64,000 nucleotides of DNA from Flavobacteriaceae bacterium (GCA_947448525.1 CANFNV010000005.1:62001-126000); one strand, 5' to 3'. Numbered from the stretch's first letter, positions 9,485 through 21,157 are shown. Numbers and translations are program-made. Notes: a model not told the origin generated them from the sequence alone.

Positions 9485-9492
9485 TACATTTG
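9485..9492 (+). promoter_or_regulatory. Bacteroidota -7 box for the rpsF operon
   Basis: TACATTTG matches TAnnTTTG exactly and lies about 35 bases upstream of rpsF. A matching TTG at standard spacing is not evident. The 30-base A/T-rich leader that follows is typical for ribosomal genes of this phylum, which lack a strong Shine-Dalgarno sequence. Confidence 0.55.
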
Positions 9493-9526
9493 CACCCAAT
9501 TTTATATAATTAAAAAAATATTTATT

Positions 9527-9868
9527 ATGAATCATTACGAAACTGTTTTCATCTTAAATCCCGTTTTATCTGAAGTTCAGGTAAAGGAAACAGTAAGCAA
9601 ATTTGAAGATTTTCTTACAAGTAGAGGAGCTAAGATGGTATCAAAAGAGGATTGGGGCTTAAAAAAATTAGCTTACGAAATCCAAAACAAAAAAAGTGGT
9701 TTTTACCATTTGTTTGAATTCCAAGTTGCTCCAGAAGTATTAATTGCTTTTGAAACTGAATTTAGACGTGACGAAAGAATTATGCGTTTCTTAACTGTAA
9801 GTTTAGATAAACACGCAATATCTTGGGCAGAAAGAAGAAGAGAAAAACTTAAAGTAGCAAAAGCTTAA
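9527..9868 (+). CDS. rpsF: 30S ribosomal protein S6
   Basis: S6, 113 residues, binds the central domain of 16S rRNA together with S18. The N-terminal [15 protein letters not shown] and the later [20 protein letters not shown] segments are characteristic. It is the first gene of rpsF-rpsR-rplI, with only two bases to rpsR, so S6 and S18, which form a heterodimer, are made together. In many bacteria this operon is fed back by an S6:S18 complex binding its mRNA leader; the 30-base leader here is short and I see no convincing copy of that structure. Confidence 0.97.
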   Translation: MNHYETVFILNPVLSEVQVKETVSKFEDFLTSRGAKMVSKEDWGLKKLAYEIQNKKSGFYHLFEFQVAPEVLIAFETEFRRDERIMRFLTVSLDKHAISWAERRREKLKVAKA

Positions 9869-9870
9869 TC

Positions 9871-10167
9871 ATGGCAACATTACAACAATCAGCTTCAGGA
9901 AAAAAAGACGGAGATATTAGATATTTAACGCCTTTGAACATCGAAACAAACAAAACTAAAAAGTATTGTCGTTTCAAAAAATCTGGAATCAAATATATTG
10001 ATTATAAAGATGGAGATTTCTTATTGAAATTCGTTAATGAGCAGGGTAAAATTTTACCACGTAGATTAACTGGAACTTCATTAAAATTCCAAAGAAAAGT
10101 GTCTGTTGCCGTTAAAAGAGCACGCCACTTAGCTTTAATGCCATACGTGGCCGATTTATTAAAATAA
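9871..10167 (+). CDS. rpsR: 30S ribosomal protein S18
   Basis: S18, 98 residues, carries the characteristic basic tail with [20 protein letters not shown] and [11 protein letters not shown]. The N-terminal part has [17 protein letters not shown], which contains a single Cys (C-R-F-K-K) instead of the zinc-type CxxC seen in some bacteria. It begins two bases after rpsF and precedes rplI by 65 bases. Confidence 0.97.
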   Translation: MATLQQSASGKKDGDIRYLTPLNIETNKTKKYCRFKKSGIKYIDYKDGDFLLKFVNEQGKILPRRLTGTSLKFQRKVSVAVKRARHLALMPYVADLLK

Positions 10168-10232
10168 TTTAAAATCAACAGTTGTTGGTTTCTCAAAAAA
10201 GGGAACCTAACTTCTATAATAAGGACAACAAC

Positions 10233-10673
10233 ATGGAACTTATATTAAAACAAGACGTTCAAAATGTAGGATTTAAAGACGATATTGTATCAGTTAAAGC
10301 TGGTTATGGTCGTAATTTCTTAATCCCACAAGGATTTGCTCAATTGGCTACACCTTCTGCAAAGAAAGTATTAGCTGAAAACCTAAAGCAAAAAGCTCAC
10401 AAAGAAGCTAAAATTGTTGCTGATGCTAACAAAATTGCTGATGCATTAAGAGCTTTAGAAATTAAAATTACTTCAAAAGCAGGTGGTGAAAAATTATTTG
10501 GTTCTGTAACCAATATTGATATTGCTGCAGCTATAGAAAAAGCAGGACAAACTATTGATAGAAAATTCATCACTAGTGGTACTGTAAAAAGAACAGGAAA
10601 ATATACCGCATCTGTCAGATTACACAGAGATGTAATTGTGGAATTACCGTATGAAATTTTAGCTGAGGTTTAA
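10233..10673 (+). CDS. rplI: 50S ribosomal protein L9
   Basis: L9, 146 residues from the ATG at 10233, is an elongated protein of the large subunit near the L1 stalk. The N-terminal MELILKQDVQNVGFKDD and GYGRNFLIPQGFA motifs define it, followed by the long central helix (Lys/Ala-rich, residues about 40-75) and the C-terminal domain. The frame is open from 10182, but the 17 upstream codons are not part of L9 and the ATG is preceded by an A-rich leader. A strong intrinsic terminator follows at 10693-10722 and closes the operon. Confidence 0.97.
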   Translation: MELILKQDVQNVGFKDDIVSVKAGYGRNFLIPQGFAQLATPSAKKVLAENLKQKAHKEAKIVADANKIADALRALEIKITSKAGGEKLFGSVTNIDIAAAIEKAGQTIDRKFITSGTVKRTGKYTASVRLHRDVIVELPYEILAEV

Positions 10674-10692
10674 TATTACCAACAAATATTCT

Positions 10693-10722
10693 AAATCCCG
10701 ATGAAAGTCGGGATTTTTTTTT
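10693..10722 (+). terminator. Intrinsic terminator of rpsF-rpsR-rplI
   Basis: A nine-base stem AAATCCCGA (10693-10701) pairs with TCGGGATTT (10708-10716) around TGAAAG, followed by a T tract to 10722. Confidence 0.85.
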
Positions 10723-10861
10723 ACATTTCCAAGAAGACTAAAAGACTCAATGATTTTTTTAAGATTAAACACAATAAAATTTGTACTCTTAGTGCTTTGA
10801 TGAAAAATAGAAATAGTAAATAATTAGACTTAGTGACTTTGTGCCTTAGTAGCAAATAATT

Positions 10862-11335
10862 ATGAAATACAAAAGACTAACCAAAGAACAATTTGAAGCA
10901 TTGCATCTAGAATTTGCTAATTTCTTAGCTTCACAATCTATTGATAAAAATGAATGGGACGAAATTAAAACCAATAAACCCGAAGTTACCGATCAAGAAC
11001 TAGATGTATTTTCCGATTTAATTTGGGAAGGCGTTTTAACCAATGCCCAATTTTTAGAACACTTTTCTAAAAATCATATTTTCTTGTTTCATTGTCAAAA
11101 TGATTTTATACAATCAATGGTGTTAAAATCATTGGTTCCAGAAGTTGATTTTTTAACTAGTGGGGGTTTGCAATGGTTAAGTGATAATTTATTTACAGAT
11201 ACTGTTGAGATTCATGTAGGTAAAAAAGATTATGATAAAGAACGCAATGATGCGATATTCGATTTGATTACTCAAGGTACAATTTTAAGTGACGGCCAAC
11301 TGTATCTTCAGATAAATACTATTCTTCAAGCATAA
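10862..11335 (+). CDS. DUF6495-like hypothetical protein
   Basis: A 157-residue soluble protein beginning MKYKRLTKEQFEALHLEFAN, with no signal peptide or membrane segment. The N-terminal LTKEQFEALH and PEVTDQELDVFSDLIWEGVL segments resemble, from memory, the DUF6495 family found in Flavobacteriia; the domain number is not checked. The function is unknown. It lies between the ribosomal operon and ligA, with the phrase ACTTAGTGACTTTGTGCCTT at 10828-10847 immediately upstream, which probably contains its promoter. Confidence 0.7.
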   Translation: MKYKRLTKEQFEALHLEFANFLASQSIDKNEWDEIKTNKPEVTDQELDVFSDLIWEGVLTNAQFLEHFSKNHIFLFHCQNDFIQSMVLKSLVPEVDFLTSGGLQWLSDNLFTDTVEIHVGKKDYDKERNDAIFDLITQGTILSDGQLYLQINTILQA

Positions 11336-11385
11336 AATTTCATCATTCAAAAATAATGGTTATTTTAGTACTCAAAACAAACTAA

Positions 11386-13404
<2,019 letters not shown>

Positions 13405-13445
13405 TTTTGCTATTAAACCTTTTCTTGTTAATTTTAAAAGTAAAA

Positions 13446-15848
13446 TTAATACAAATTATTATATTTATTAGGATTTGCTTCGTGCATTATTCCATATACT
13501 TTTTCAAAAATATCTTCTATTGAAGGTTTAGAAAAATAATCGCCATCGGTTCCATAAGCTGGTCGGTGAGGTTTAGAAGCTAAAGTTTGCGGTGCACTAT
13601 CTAGGTATTGATACCCCTTTTGAACTTCTAAAATTTCTTGTAAAATATAAGCGCTTGCTCCACCAGGAACATCTTCATCAATAACCAATAAGCGATTGGT
13701 TTTAATAATACTCTTCACAATATCATGACTCTTATCAAACGGCAATAACGATTGTATATCAATGATTTCAGCACTGATTCCATAGTTTTCCAATTCTTTA
13801 GCAGCTTGTTCTACTAATCGTAATGTTGAACCATAAGAAACCAAAGTAATATCACTTCCTGCTTTAATGGTTTCTACAACCCCAATTGGTGTTTTAAATT
13901 CCCCTAAATTAGTTGGCATTTTTTCTTTTAATCGATACCCATTCAAACATTCGATTACTAATGCAGGCTCATCTTTTTCTAATAAAGTATTGTAAAATCC
14001 TGCCGCTTTGGTCATATTTCTTGGTACTAATACGTGAATTCCACGAATAGCATTGATAATCATTCCCATAGGTGAACCCGAATGCCATACGCCTTCTAAA
14101 CGATGTCCACGAGTTCGTATAATTAGTGGTGCTTTTTGTCTTCCTGCCGTTCTGTATTGCAAGGTTGCCAAATCATCACTCATGATTTGAATAGCATACA
14201 ACAAATAATCTAAATATTGAATTTCTGCAATTGGACGCAAACCTCTCATAGCCATTCCAATTCCTTGTCCAATAATAGTAGCTTCTCGAATACCCACATC
14301 GGCAACTCTTAGCTCTCCATATTTCTCTTGCATTCCTTCTAATCCCTGATTTACATCACCAATAGCTCCCGAATCTTCTCCAAATATTAAGGTTTCAGGA
14401 TATTTAGTAAAAAGTGCGTCAAAATTATCTCTCAAAACCAAACGAGCATCAACCTCTTCTTCAGAATTATCATACGTTGGAACTACTTCTTTAAAATTCA
14501 TAACATTTTTATCCGATTCAGAAAATAAATGAGAACTGAATTTAGGTTGAATTTTAGTAGTATAATTATTAATCCATGTAGCTAATTCATGCTTATTGCT
14601 TTCATTTAATATCATTCGTAATACTTTGCGAGCCGAAGTCAAAATATCTTTACGAATAGGTTCTTTGATAGATTCCAAATCGGAACTAATTTTATCAATA
14701 AAAATTTTGTTTTCACTAAAAGAAGCAATAGAATTTAGTAAATTAATTAATTCTTTTTGTTCTTCTTTCATTGGAGTTACAAAAGCGGTCCAAGCTGATT
14801 TTTTACCTTCAAGAACGTCTTTTTTAGCTTGATTGTCAATTTCGTCCAGCTCTTCAGTAGTGGCTAAATTATTTTCAATTAACCAAAAGCGCATTTGTAT
14901 TAAACAGTCAAATTCCGCCTCCCAAGCTAAACGCTCCGTATTTTTATAACGCTCATGACTTCCAGAAGTCGAATGACCTTGCGGTTGTGTGAGTTCTCTA
15001 ACATGAATTAAAACCGGAACATGTTCTTTTCTTGCAATTACAGCAGCTTGCTCGTAAGTTGATACTAAAGTTGGATAATCCCAACCTTTTACCGTTAGAA
15101 TTTCGTACCCATTATTGTTTTCATCGCGTTGAAATCCTTTTAAAATTTCAGATATGTTTTCTTTGGTAGTTTGATGTTTAGCGTGAACGGATATTCCATA
15201 TTCATCATCCCAAACACTCATTACCATTGGTACTTGTAATACACCAGCCGCATTAATGGTTTCAAAAAACAATCCTTCAGATGTGGAAGCATTTCCAATA
15301 GTTCCCCAAGCAATTTCATTACCGTTTTTAGAAAAATTAGTTTGGTGGATTCCAGATACATTTCTATATATTTTTGAAGCTTGTGCTAAACCTAATAAAC
15401 GAGGCATTTGCCCAGCAGTAGGTGAAATATCGGCACTTGAATTTTTTTGTTTAGTTAAGTCATTCCAATTTCCTTTTTCATCAAGCGAATGAGTTGCAAA
15501 GTGACCTCCCATTTGGCGACCAGCACTCATAGGATCAAAATTAATATCGGTGTGGCCATACAATCCTGCAAAGAATTGCTCAATAGTCAAGGCGCCAATT
15601 GCCATCATAAAAGTTTGATCTCTATAGTATCCCGAACGGAAATCACCATTTTTAAATGCTTTGGCTAAGGCCAATTGGGGCACTTCTTTTCCATCACCAA
15701 AAATTCCGAATTTGGCTTTCCCAGTAAGCACTTCGCGTCTTCCTAGTAAGCTGCATTCACGACTTATAGTTCCAATTTTATAATCGTTTAAAACTTCGGC
15801 TTTAAAATCATTAAAAGTAATTTCGACTTTGGTTTGTGTTTCGGTCAT
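13446..15848 (-). CDS. Fused 2-oxoacid dehydrogenase E1 alpha/beta subunit
   Basis: An 800-residue thiamine-diphosphate enzyme. Residues about 1-430 are the E1 alpha part (GRQMGGHFATHS, GTIGNASTSEGLFFETINAAG) and 460-800 the E1 beta transketolase-like part (EDSGAIGDVNQGLEGMQEKYG, VADVGIREATIIGQGIGMAM). Fusion into one chain is common in Bacteroidota and matches branched-chain 2-oxoacid dehydrogenase or a pyruvate-type E1; the E2 and E3 subunits are not here. The GDG of the thiamine motif appears as G-N-A-S with the downstream Asn retained. An exact minus-strand TAAATTTG box lies 27 bases upstream of the ATG. Confidence 0.88.
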   Translation of the reverse strand: MTETQTKVEITFNDFKAEVLNDYKIGTISRECSLLGRREVLTGKAKFGIFGDGKEVPQLALAKAFKNGDFRSGYYRDQTFMMAIGALTIEQFFAGLYGHTDINFDPMSAGRQMGGHFATHSLDEKGNWNDLTKQKNSSADISPTAGQMPRLLGLAQASKIYRNVSGIHQTNFSKNGNEIAWGTIGNASTSEGLFFETINAAGVLQVPMVMSVWDDEYGISVHAKHQTTKENISEILKGFQRDENNNGYEILTVKGWDYPTLVSTYEQAAVIARKEHVPVLIHVRELTQPQGHSTSGSHERYKNTERLAWEAEFDCLIQMRFWLIENNLATTEELDEIDNQAKKDVLEGKKSAWTAFVTPMKEEQKELINLLNSIASFSENKIFIDKISSDLESIKEPIRKDILTSARKVLRMILNESNKHELATWINNYTTKIQPKFSSHLFSESDKNVMNFKEVVPTYDNSEEEVDARLVLRDNFDALFTKYPETLIFGEDSGAIGDVNQGLEGMQEKYGELRVADVGIREATIIGQGIGMAMRGLRPIAEIQYLDYLLYAIQIMSDDLATLQYRTAGRQKAPLIIRTRGHRLEGVWHSGSPMGMIINAIRGIHVLVPRNMTKAAGFYNTLLEKDEPALVIECLNGYRLKEKMPTNLGEFKTPIGVVETIKAGSDITLVSYGSTLRLVEQAAKELENYGISAEIIDIQSLLPFDKSHDIVKSIIKTNRLLVIDEDVPGGASAYILQEILEVQKGYQYLDSAPQTLASKPHRPAYGTDGDYFSKPSIEDIFEKVYGIMHEANPNKYNNLY

Positions 15849-15874
15849 ATTTGAGAAAGAATTTCTTTATGAAA

Positions 15875-15882
15875 CAAATTTA
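15875..15882 (-). promoter_or_regulatory. Bacteroidota -7 box for the E1 gene
   Basis: On the minus strand the sequence is TAAATTTG, an exact TAnnTTTG match 27 bases upstream of the E1 ATG. The remaining 150 bases of this gap are AT-rich with no other feature seen. Confidence 0.5.
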
Positions 15883-16035
15883 ATGAAAAAGTAGGAATAA
15901 TTTTTATTCTTTGATAAAAATATAAATTAAGTATTGATAACAATAATTCAAAAAATAATGTTTTTAATGTGATTTATTCATAAATAAATAAAAATAACTG
16001 ATGAATATTTAAATAATAAAATATAATTCTGAGAA

Positions 16036-18837
16036 TTAAAACCATTTTCGAGTAAATAATCCTACCAAGGATTGCGGTGAAAAAGCTACAATAAATCGTA
16101 TTTTTTCTGCATATTTTGGCTGTGAAACTTCCCAACCATTGTTGGAGTAAACTGGAAAATACAACTCAAAATAATCGGTTACTAAATTTAGGCGAATACC
16201 ATTATCATAAATAAAACGCGCATCCTGTTGCTTGTTTTTAAGGAATCCTAAATCTCCATAAACTTCAATCCAATTCCAAATATTAAAACTGCCATTAGCA
16301 GTTGTAATCCATTGATTAGCAAATGGATTGGGTAATTTTGATTTGAACCCACCTTCTGCCTGAACAAATTCTTGACTAAACAATCCCGTACTCTCTGATC
16401 GACCAAAATAGTTGTAATCAAATAGATAATCTGTCGGTCTATCAAGCGCAAAACTGAAGTAATTGGATTCTGTTTTATTATAAATAAACATACCTGCATA
16501 CAATCTCAGATTCACTTGCCGATTATCATCAAAAAGTCTTCTAAAACCTATCGTTGCAGCTGCTTTACCAAATTTTGACGACAATTGTAAATCATTTGAA
16601 TAGCTAAAATGTTTGGTGATTTCTGTTCTAGAATTAGTGTAACGCACATTAAAAACAGAATAATTCCCATCTTGGGTACTTTTTACAAATTCACTAGCTT
16701 CTCTATTAACATAGACTTGTTTGAAAATTAAGTTTTTGTAGTGATTATCTCGATAATCATTTTCTCTAAATCTAAAAATCACAAACGGATTGATCTTTTT
16801 GTAATACGCATCAGGAGAATAATGGTAATTTTCACCACTCAAACCATACCGAATAGAGTACAAATTACTATCCCGATTATATTGATTTACGGCTAAGGAA
16901 AATCGTCCAGACAATGAGTTTGTTTTTGAAGAAAAGGAAGGGGTTGCATCAAAAGTAAATGGCTTATCTAAAATGGTTTTGTTGTGAAATCGCATGCCGG
17001 GAATAAATCCGTCATAAATATTATATTCTAAAGTCGGAACATACAAAATCTGAATGAAATTTGGGTTTTCCAAATCCTTTAAGAAATTGAATTTGATGGG
17101 TTTGCTATTTAAACTAAACGATTTTAATGATTTCCAATTGTTTCTTAGATTGTATTCTGGAACCTCATTTTTATAATTAATTACAATTTTATCAGCATCC
17201 TGTCTTTTAAAAGTATAGGTACTATCTGTTTTTACATCGTCAATCCACTGTTTAAAAACAATTTGTTTATTCTTAATTCCATAAATTGGAATTGGAACAT
17301 GTACTCCCGTTTTGTTTTTAAATCTCAATGAAATACTGTCTTTTGTTTTGGTAACAGCATCAAATTTATAGTCTATAATTTTTCTCGAATTGATAATAGT
17401 ATTGAAAAACCAATCGGTCTTTTTTGAAGTATTGGATTGGATGATCGATTCCAATCTATTTGTATCCGTTAAATTGGTATTCGAAAAAGATATAAATTCT
17501 TTGATACTTTTCTTTAAATTTTCTTCACCAATGTATTCTGATAGGTATTTAAAGCTTAATCCAGCTCTGTATTTTGAAGCAATTTTTTCATTGAATTTTA
17601 TCAATGTGTTTTTTGGATTTCCTAAGGACTGGTCAATATTTTTTCGAGCCATTAGCAAATAAAAATAACTGTATTGTTCATTGAAATTTGATGATACCAT
17701 GTTATACCCTTTGACTAATTTATAGTTTGCAATAGACCCCATCATCTTTGCATCGGGATAATACAAGTCGATGTATTTCATCATGTAATAGATTTGAATG
17801 GCGTCAAAAATCCAATTGTCTTTTCGAGGATCTAATTGTAAAGTAGATTTTAAATAGTTATTCAAATACGTCTTTAAAAACTTTAATTCGAAAATAAAAT
17901 CATCTGGAAAGGGTCGAATAAATTGAGGTAATTGATTTAGTCCATAAAAAGGATTTTGCTCATAATCCAATTCGGAAATAATAATTTCAGAATTTGGATA
18001 TTTTCCCAAATTTTCCGCCACGTAATTAACTACTTTATCTATTATTAGGGCTTTGCTAATTTCATCTACTCGCTTATCTTCAATGTTTGACGTTACATTT
18101 AGTTGATTGTTTTTATAGATTGAAAATGAATTTTTTTTGTTTATATAAAGATTAACAGCTAATTGATTTTTTCCTGAATAATAAAATGTATTATTTTTAT
18201 TATTGAGTAACGGCAAATCACAAATTACTTGGAATCCTTTTGTAATGGTGATTTGTAAATCAATATTGGACAGGGCATTGGGAGCATCATCAATATTTAG
18301 ATTATTGTATTTTATAAATTGCTTGTTTTTATAAATTGCAGGAGTAAGAAACCAATCTTTTAAAGCAATTTCTCCCATGCTATTGTATCCGTATTTGGTA
18401 AATTTCTCGTCAGGAACTTTTACTAAATACGATAAAATAAAAGTGGTTTTTTGTCCAGGTGATAGTTTGTTTTTAAGTTGCAATTCAATCAAATCAGGAA
18501 AACCTTCTGGACGTTTCCAAGTTACTACCGATTTTGAATTGTCAACGATGGTAATCGAATTGGTATTTCCACGTTCTTTTTCGGTTGCCAAATGAAAACT
18601 GCGCACAAATTCATCTGAAAATCGTTTGCCTAAAGGGGTGTTTTTATCAGAATAGGCGTTGTTCCAATCATTTAAAACAATACTCGATAAGGTGTCTTCG
18701 GATTGATTGAAATAGATGAGTTCTTGTTGTATTTGTAACACTTTTTTTTCATTATCAACTTCCACAATCATTTTAGAATGATGTTGCGCTTGCGATGCAA
18801 AGCTGATTAATAAAAGTAAGTAAGTTATCTTTTTCAA
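16036..18837 (-). CDS. M1-peptidase-like protein without metal ligands, with C-terminal outer-membrane barrel
   Basis: A 933-residue exported protein: signal peptide MKKITYLLLLISFASQAQ, then an M1/gluzincin-type region (residues about 20-560) with the family's beta-rich N-domain, G-K-Y-P-N-S-E segment near 278, and the position expected for HExxH. There the sequence is F-E-L-K-F (316-320), and the expected WxxEG reads W-I-F-D-A (342-346), so both zinc histidines and the second glutamate are gone. Residues about 600-933 are rich in alternating aromatic/polar strands and end in RKWF, the signature of an outer-membrane beta-barrel. The start is TTG at 18837, overlapping the SGNH gene's TGA by four bases. 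The family assignment is by eye; a true enzyme role is unlikely. Confidence 0.7.
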   Translation of the reverse strand: MKKITYLLLLISFASQAQHHSKMIVEVDNEKKVLQIQQELIYFNQSEDTLSSIVLNDWNNAYSDKNTPLGKRFSDEFVRSFHLATEKERGNTNSITIVDNSKSVVTWKRPEGFPDLIELQLKNKLSPGQKTTFILSYLVKVPDEKFTKYGYNSMGEIALKDWFLTPAIYKNKQFIKYNNLNIDDAPNALSNIDLQITITKGFQVICDLPLLNNKNNTFYYSGKNQLAVNLYINKKNSFSIYKNNQLNVTSNIEDKRVDEISKALIIDKVVNYVAENLGKYPNSEIIISELDYEQNPFYGLNQLPQFIRPFPDDFIFELKFLKTYLNNYLKSTLQLDPRKDNWIFDAIQIYYMMKYIDLYYPDAKMMGSIANYKLVKGYNMVSSNFNEQYSYFYLLMARKNIDQSLGNPKNTLIKFNEKIASKYRAGLSFKYLSEYIGEENLKKSIKEFISFSNTNLTDTNRLESIIQSNTSKKTDWFFNTIINSRKIIDYKFDAVTKTKDSISLRFKNKTGVHVPIPIYGIKNKQIVFKQWIDDVKTDSTYTFKRQDADKIVINYKNEVPEYNLRNNWKSLKSFSLNSKPIKFNFLKDLENPNFIQILYVPTLEYNIYDGFIPGMRFHNKTILDKPFTFDATPSFSSKTNSLSGRFSLAVNQYNRDSNLYSIRYGLSGENYHYSPDAYYKKINPFVIFRFRENDYRDNHYKNLIFKQVYVNREASEFVKSTQDGNYSVFNVRYTNSRTEITKHFSYSNDLQLSSKFGKAAATIGFRRLFDDNRQVNLRLYAGMFIYNKTESNYFSFALDRPTDYLFDYNYFGRSESTGLFSQEFVQAEGGFKSKLPNPFANQWITTANGSFNIWNWIEVYGDLGFLKNKQQDARFIYDNGIRLNLVTDYFELYFPVYSNNGWEVSQPKYAEKIRFIVAFSPQSLVGLFTRKWF

Positions 18838-19724
18838 GGAGTCATTTTGGGTTTAAATAGTGTCTTAAAAACTATTTTTGTAAATTCAACTGCACCATCA
18901 TTATTCATGTGGCCGCAAGTAGAAAAATAGTTGTCTTCGGTTACCGCATTTTCAAATCTACGAATTTCAGGATAAACCTCATTCAGGTGATTGAAATAAT
19001 CTCTATTGATGGTTTCGGTGCACATAGGTGTTGTCATTGCAATGAGTTGAATATGGTTCTTTTTACAAATGGCTTTGATTTCTTCATATCCTTTATTTCG
19101 TTTCGGATAATACTTTGATAAATCGGCGGGAACCATAGGTCTTTTGTTTGTCAATAACGGATGAAATCCGTCATTTTCTAATGCATTAGTTCGTTTATGA
19201 ACAGCAGCATAAAATAATTCTCTAAAACCTATACGCGCATCATAATGCATGTATCTATAAAACGGAATGTAAAGCAATTGGTTGTATTCGGGAATGGTTC
19301 TATAAAAATCACGAATGGTTTTTGAGGAATGCAAATATGGCATAAACAACGAACGTATAGCTTCCGAATGGTCGTTGGTATTGATGTTCAAATCGACTTG
19401 AAGGACTAAAGTTTTGATTTTATAGTTGCGTTCGACCATCATTTTTAGCATCAATGCCGATTCTTCCAAACGCGAGCGAGTAATTCCAAAGTTGAATGTT
19501 TTATAACCTTGTTCGTTGAATATTCTGGGAACAAAATGATTGTTAACCCTCGACGAACCTAAAAATACCACATCATAATTTTTATCCTTCGAATTGTATA
19601 AATAATCTATTTTACTTCTCGAATTCGATTGCATATAAACAACGGTATAAATCACATCAAGCAACACCATTGTCAAAATGAGAATGGCTAAACTTTTTGC
19701 TAAAAATACTACAAACTTCTTCAT
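18834..19724 (-). CDS. SGNH-like hydrolase/acyltransferase partner with N-terminal membrane anchor
   Basis: A 296-residue protein anchored by one N-terminal transmembrane segment (LAKSLAILILTMVLLDVIY) with the rest outside the cytoplasm. G-S-S-R at residues 56-59 fits the SGNH nucleophile block, and S-T-C-G-H-M-N-N-D-G-A near the end fits the catalytic His block. Proteins of this type travel with MBOAT acyltransferases (as AlgJ/AlgX with AlgI, or DltD with DltB) and complete acyl transfer to a surface polymer. The ATG shares one base with the MBOAT stop (TAATG), and its own stop overlaps the next gene by four bases, so all three are translationally coupled. Confidence 0.75.
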   Translation of the reverse strand: MKKFVVFLAKSLAILILTMVLLDVIYTVVYMQSNSRSKIDYLYNSKDKNYDVVFLGSSRVNNHFVPRIFNEQGYKTFNFGITRSRLEESALMLKMMVERNYKIKTLVLQVDLNINTNDHSEAIRSLFMPYLHSSKTIRDFYRTIPEYNQLLYIPFYRYMHYDARIGFRELFYAAVHKRTNALENDGFHPLLTNKRPMVPADLSKYYPKRNKGYEEIKAICKKNHIQLIAMTTPMCTETINRDYFNHLNEVYPEIRRFENAVTEDNYFSTCGHMNNDGAVEFTKIVFKTLFKPKMTP

Positions 19725-21157
19725 TAGAATTGAAAATAAATAAATTCTTTGTAATCAGAAAATACGCCCAATGCTATAATAGCTGCAAGACATAAGCTTA
19801 ACATAAACCAACTGTATTTTCCTGAAATCGGTTCAATTTTATGTCGGTTGTTCCATTCTACTACTACGAAAACGAGTACTAATGGAATCAAGTTGTGACT
19901 GTAACGCTCAATGCGAAAATATTCTTCATTAAAATGTAAATTGGTTAACATCCTTTTAATGTAAAGTAACGCATCGGTTATGGTTTTTGCTCTAAAGAAA
20001 ATCCAAGCGAAACAGGTTATAGAAAAAGTCATAAGAATGTTGGCAAGGGTTGTAAAAGAATCAAAATTAAAACCTAATTTGAAATCGTCTATATTTTTTC
20101 GATTTCGATTTCGTAAAAGCAGCGGAAGAAAATACAACGCATTGATAAATCCCCAAGCGATATAGTTCCAATTGGCGCCGTGCCAAAAACCACTAACTAA
20201 AAATATTAAGAATGTATTTCGTACTTGAAACAATTTATTGCCTTTGCTTCCTCCCAATGGAATGTATAAATAATCTCGAAACCATGACGAAAGTGAAATG
20301 TGCCATCTGCGCCAAAACTCGGCAATATCTCTTGAAAAATAGGGGTAGTTGAAGTTTCTCAATAAATCAATTCCAAATAATTTAGAGGCACCCAATGCAA
20401 TATCAGAATAGCCAGAAAAGTCACCATAAATCTGGAACGCAAAGTAGATAGCTCCCAAAATTAAGGATAATGAATTTAGGGTGGTGTAATGATTAAAGAT
20501 TTCGTTGGCATAAATGGAACACGAATCGGCAATCACCACTTTTTTGACCAATCCCCAAACTATTTGATAAATACCTTCTTGGGCTTTATTGAAATTAAAT
20601 TTCCGTCTGATTTTTAGTTGTGGTAATAAGTGCGTTGCACGTTCGATGGGACCAGCTACTAATAACGGAAAATAGCTAACAAATAAGGAATAATCTACAA
20701 AGTTTCGTTCCGATTTGATGCGTTTATAGTAAATATCAATGATATATGAAAGTCCGTGAAACGTATAAAACGAAATTCCAACCGGAAGAATTAACTTCAG
20801 TAAAAATGGACTTGCCGTAAATCCAAATGAATGTGCCATTTCCGCAAAAGATTGAGCAAAAAAGTTATAGTATTTGAATACCCCAAGAAATCCTAAATTG
20901 ATTGTAATACAAGCCCATAGCCACATTTTTCGTTCTCTTGTAGTTTGTCTCTTTTCTATTTGAATAGCAGATACATAATCCAATAAAGTTGAAAAAACCA
21001 ATAAGAACAAGAACCTCCAATCCCAACAAGAGTAAAAATAATAACTCGCTAAAATCAAAATGTAATTCTGATTTATTTTCGATTTATACCCAACAAACCA
21101 ATACAGCAGGAAAACGATTGGCAGGAATAGGGCAAAATGCAATGAGTTGAAAAACAT
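19724..21157 (-). CDS. MBOAT-family membrane O-acyltransferase (AlgI/DltB-like)
   Basis: A 477-residue polytopic protein with about eleven hydrophobic segments. The two MBOAT landmarks are present: FWRRWHISLSSWFRDYLYIP, and FWHGANWNYIAWG with the invariant catalytic His. Members move acyl groups across or onto lipids and polysaccharides; AlgI and DltB are the closest functional models. In this operon it is followed by an SGNH-like protein, the normal acyl-accepting partner, so O-acetylation of a surface polysaccharide or cell-wall component is likely, though the acceptor is unknown. It heads the three-gene overlapping operon on the minus strand; no polysaccharide synthesis genes are close. 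Confidence 0.92.
   Translation of the reverse strand: MFFNSLHFALFLPIVFLLYWFVGYKSKINQNYILILASYYFYSCWDWRFLFLLVFSTLLDYVSAIQIEKRQTTRERKMWLWACITINLGFLGVFKYYNFFAQSFAEMAHSFGFTASPFLLKLILPVGISFYTFHGLSYIIDIYYKRIKSERNFVDYSLFVSYFPLLVAGPIERATHLLPQLKIRRKFNFNKAQEGIYQIVWGLVKKVVIADSCSIYANEIFNHYTTLNSLSLILGAIYFAFQIYGDFSGYSDIALGASKLFGIDLLRNFNYPYFSRDIAEFWRRWHISLSSWFRDYLYIPLGGSKGNKLFQVRNTFLIFLVSGFWHGANWNYIAWGFINALYFLPLLLRNRNRKNIDDFKLGFNFDSFTTLANILMTFSITCFAWIFFRAKTITDALLYIKRMLTNLHFNEEYFRIERYSHNLIPLVLVFVVVEWNNRHKIEPISGKYSWFMLSLCLAAIIALGVFSDYKEFIYFQF

Noticed and set aside
16036..21157. Calling the MBOAT operon alginate acetylation
   Set aside because: AlgI-like MBOAT proteins acylate many acceptors and no alginate polymerase, epimerase or other alg genes are present.
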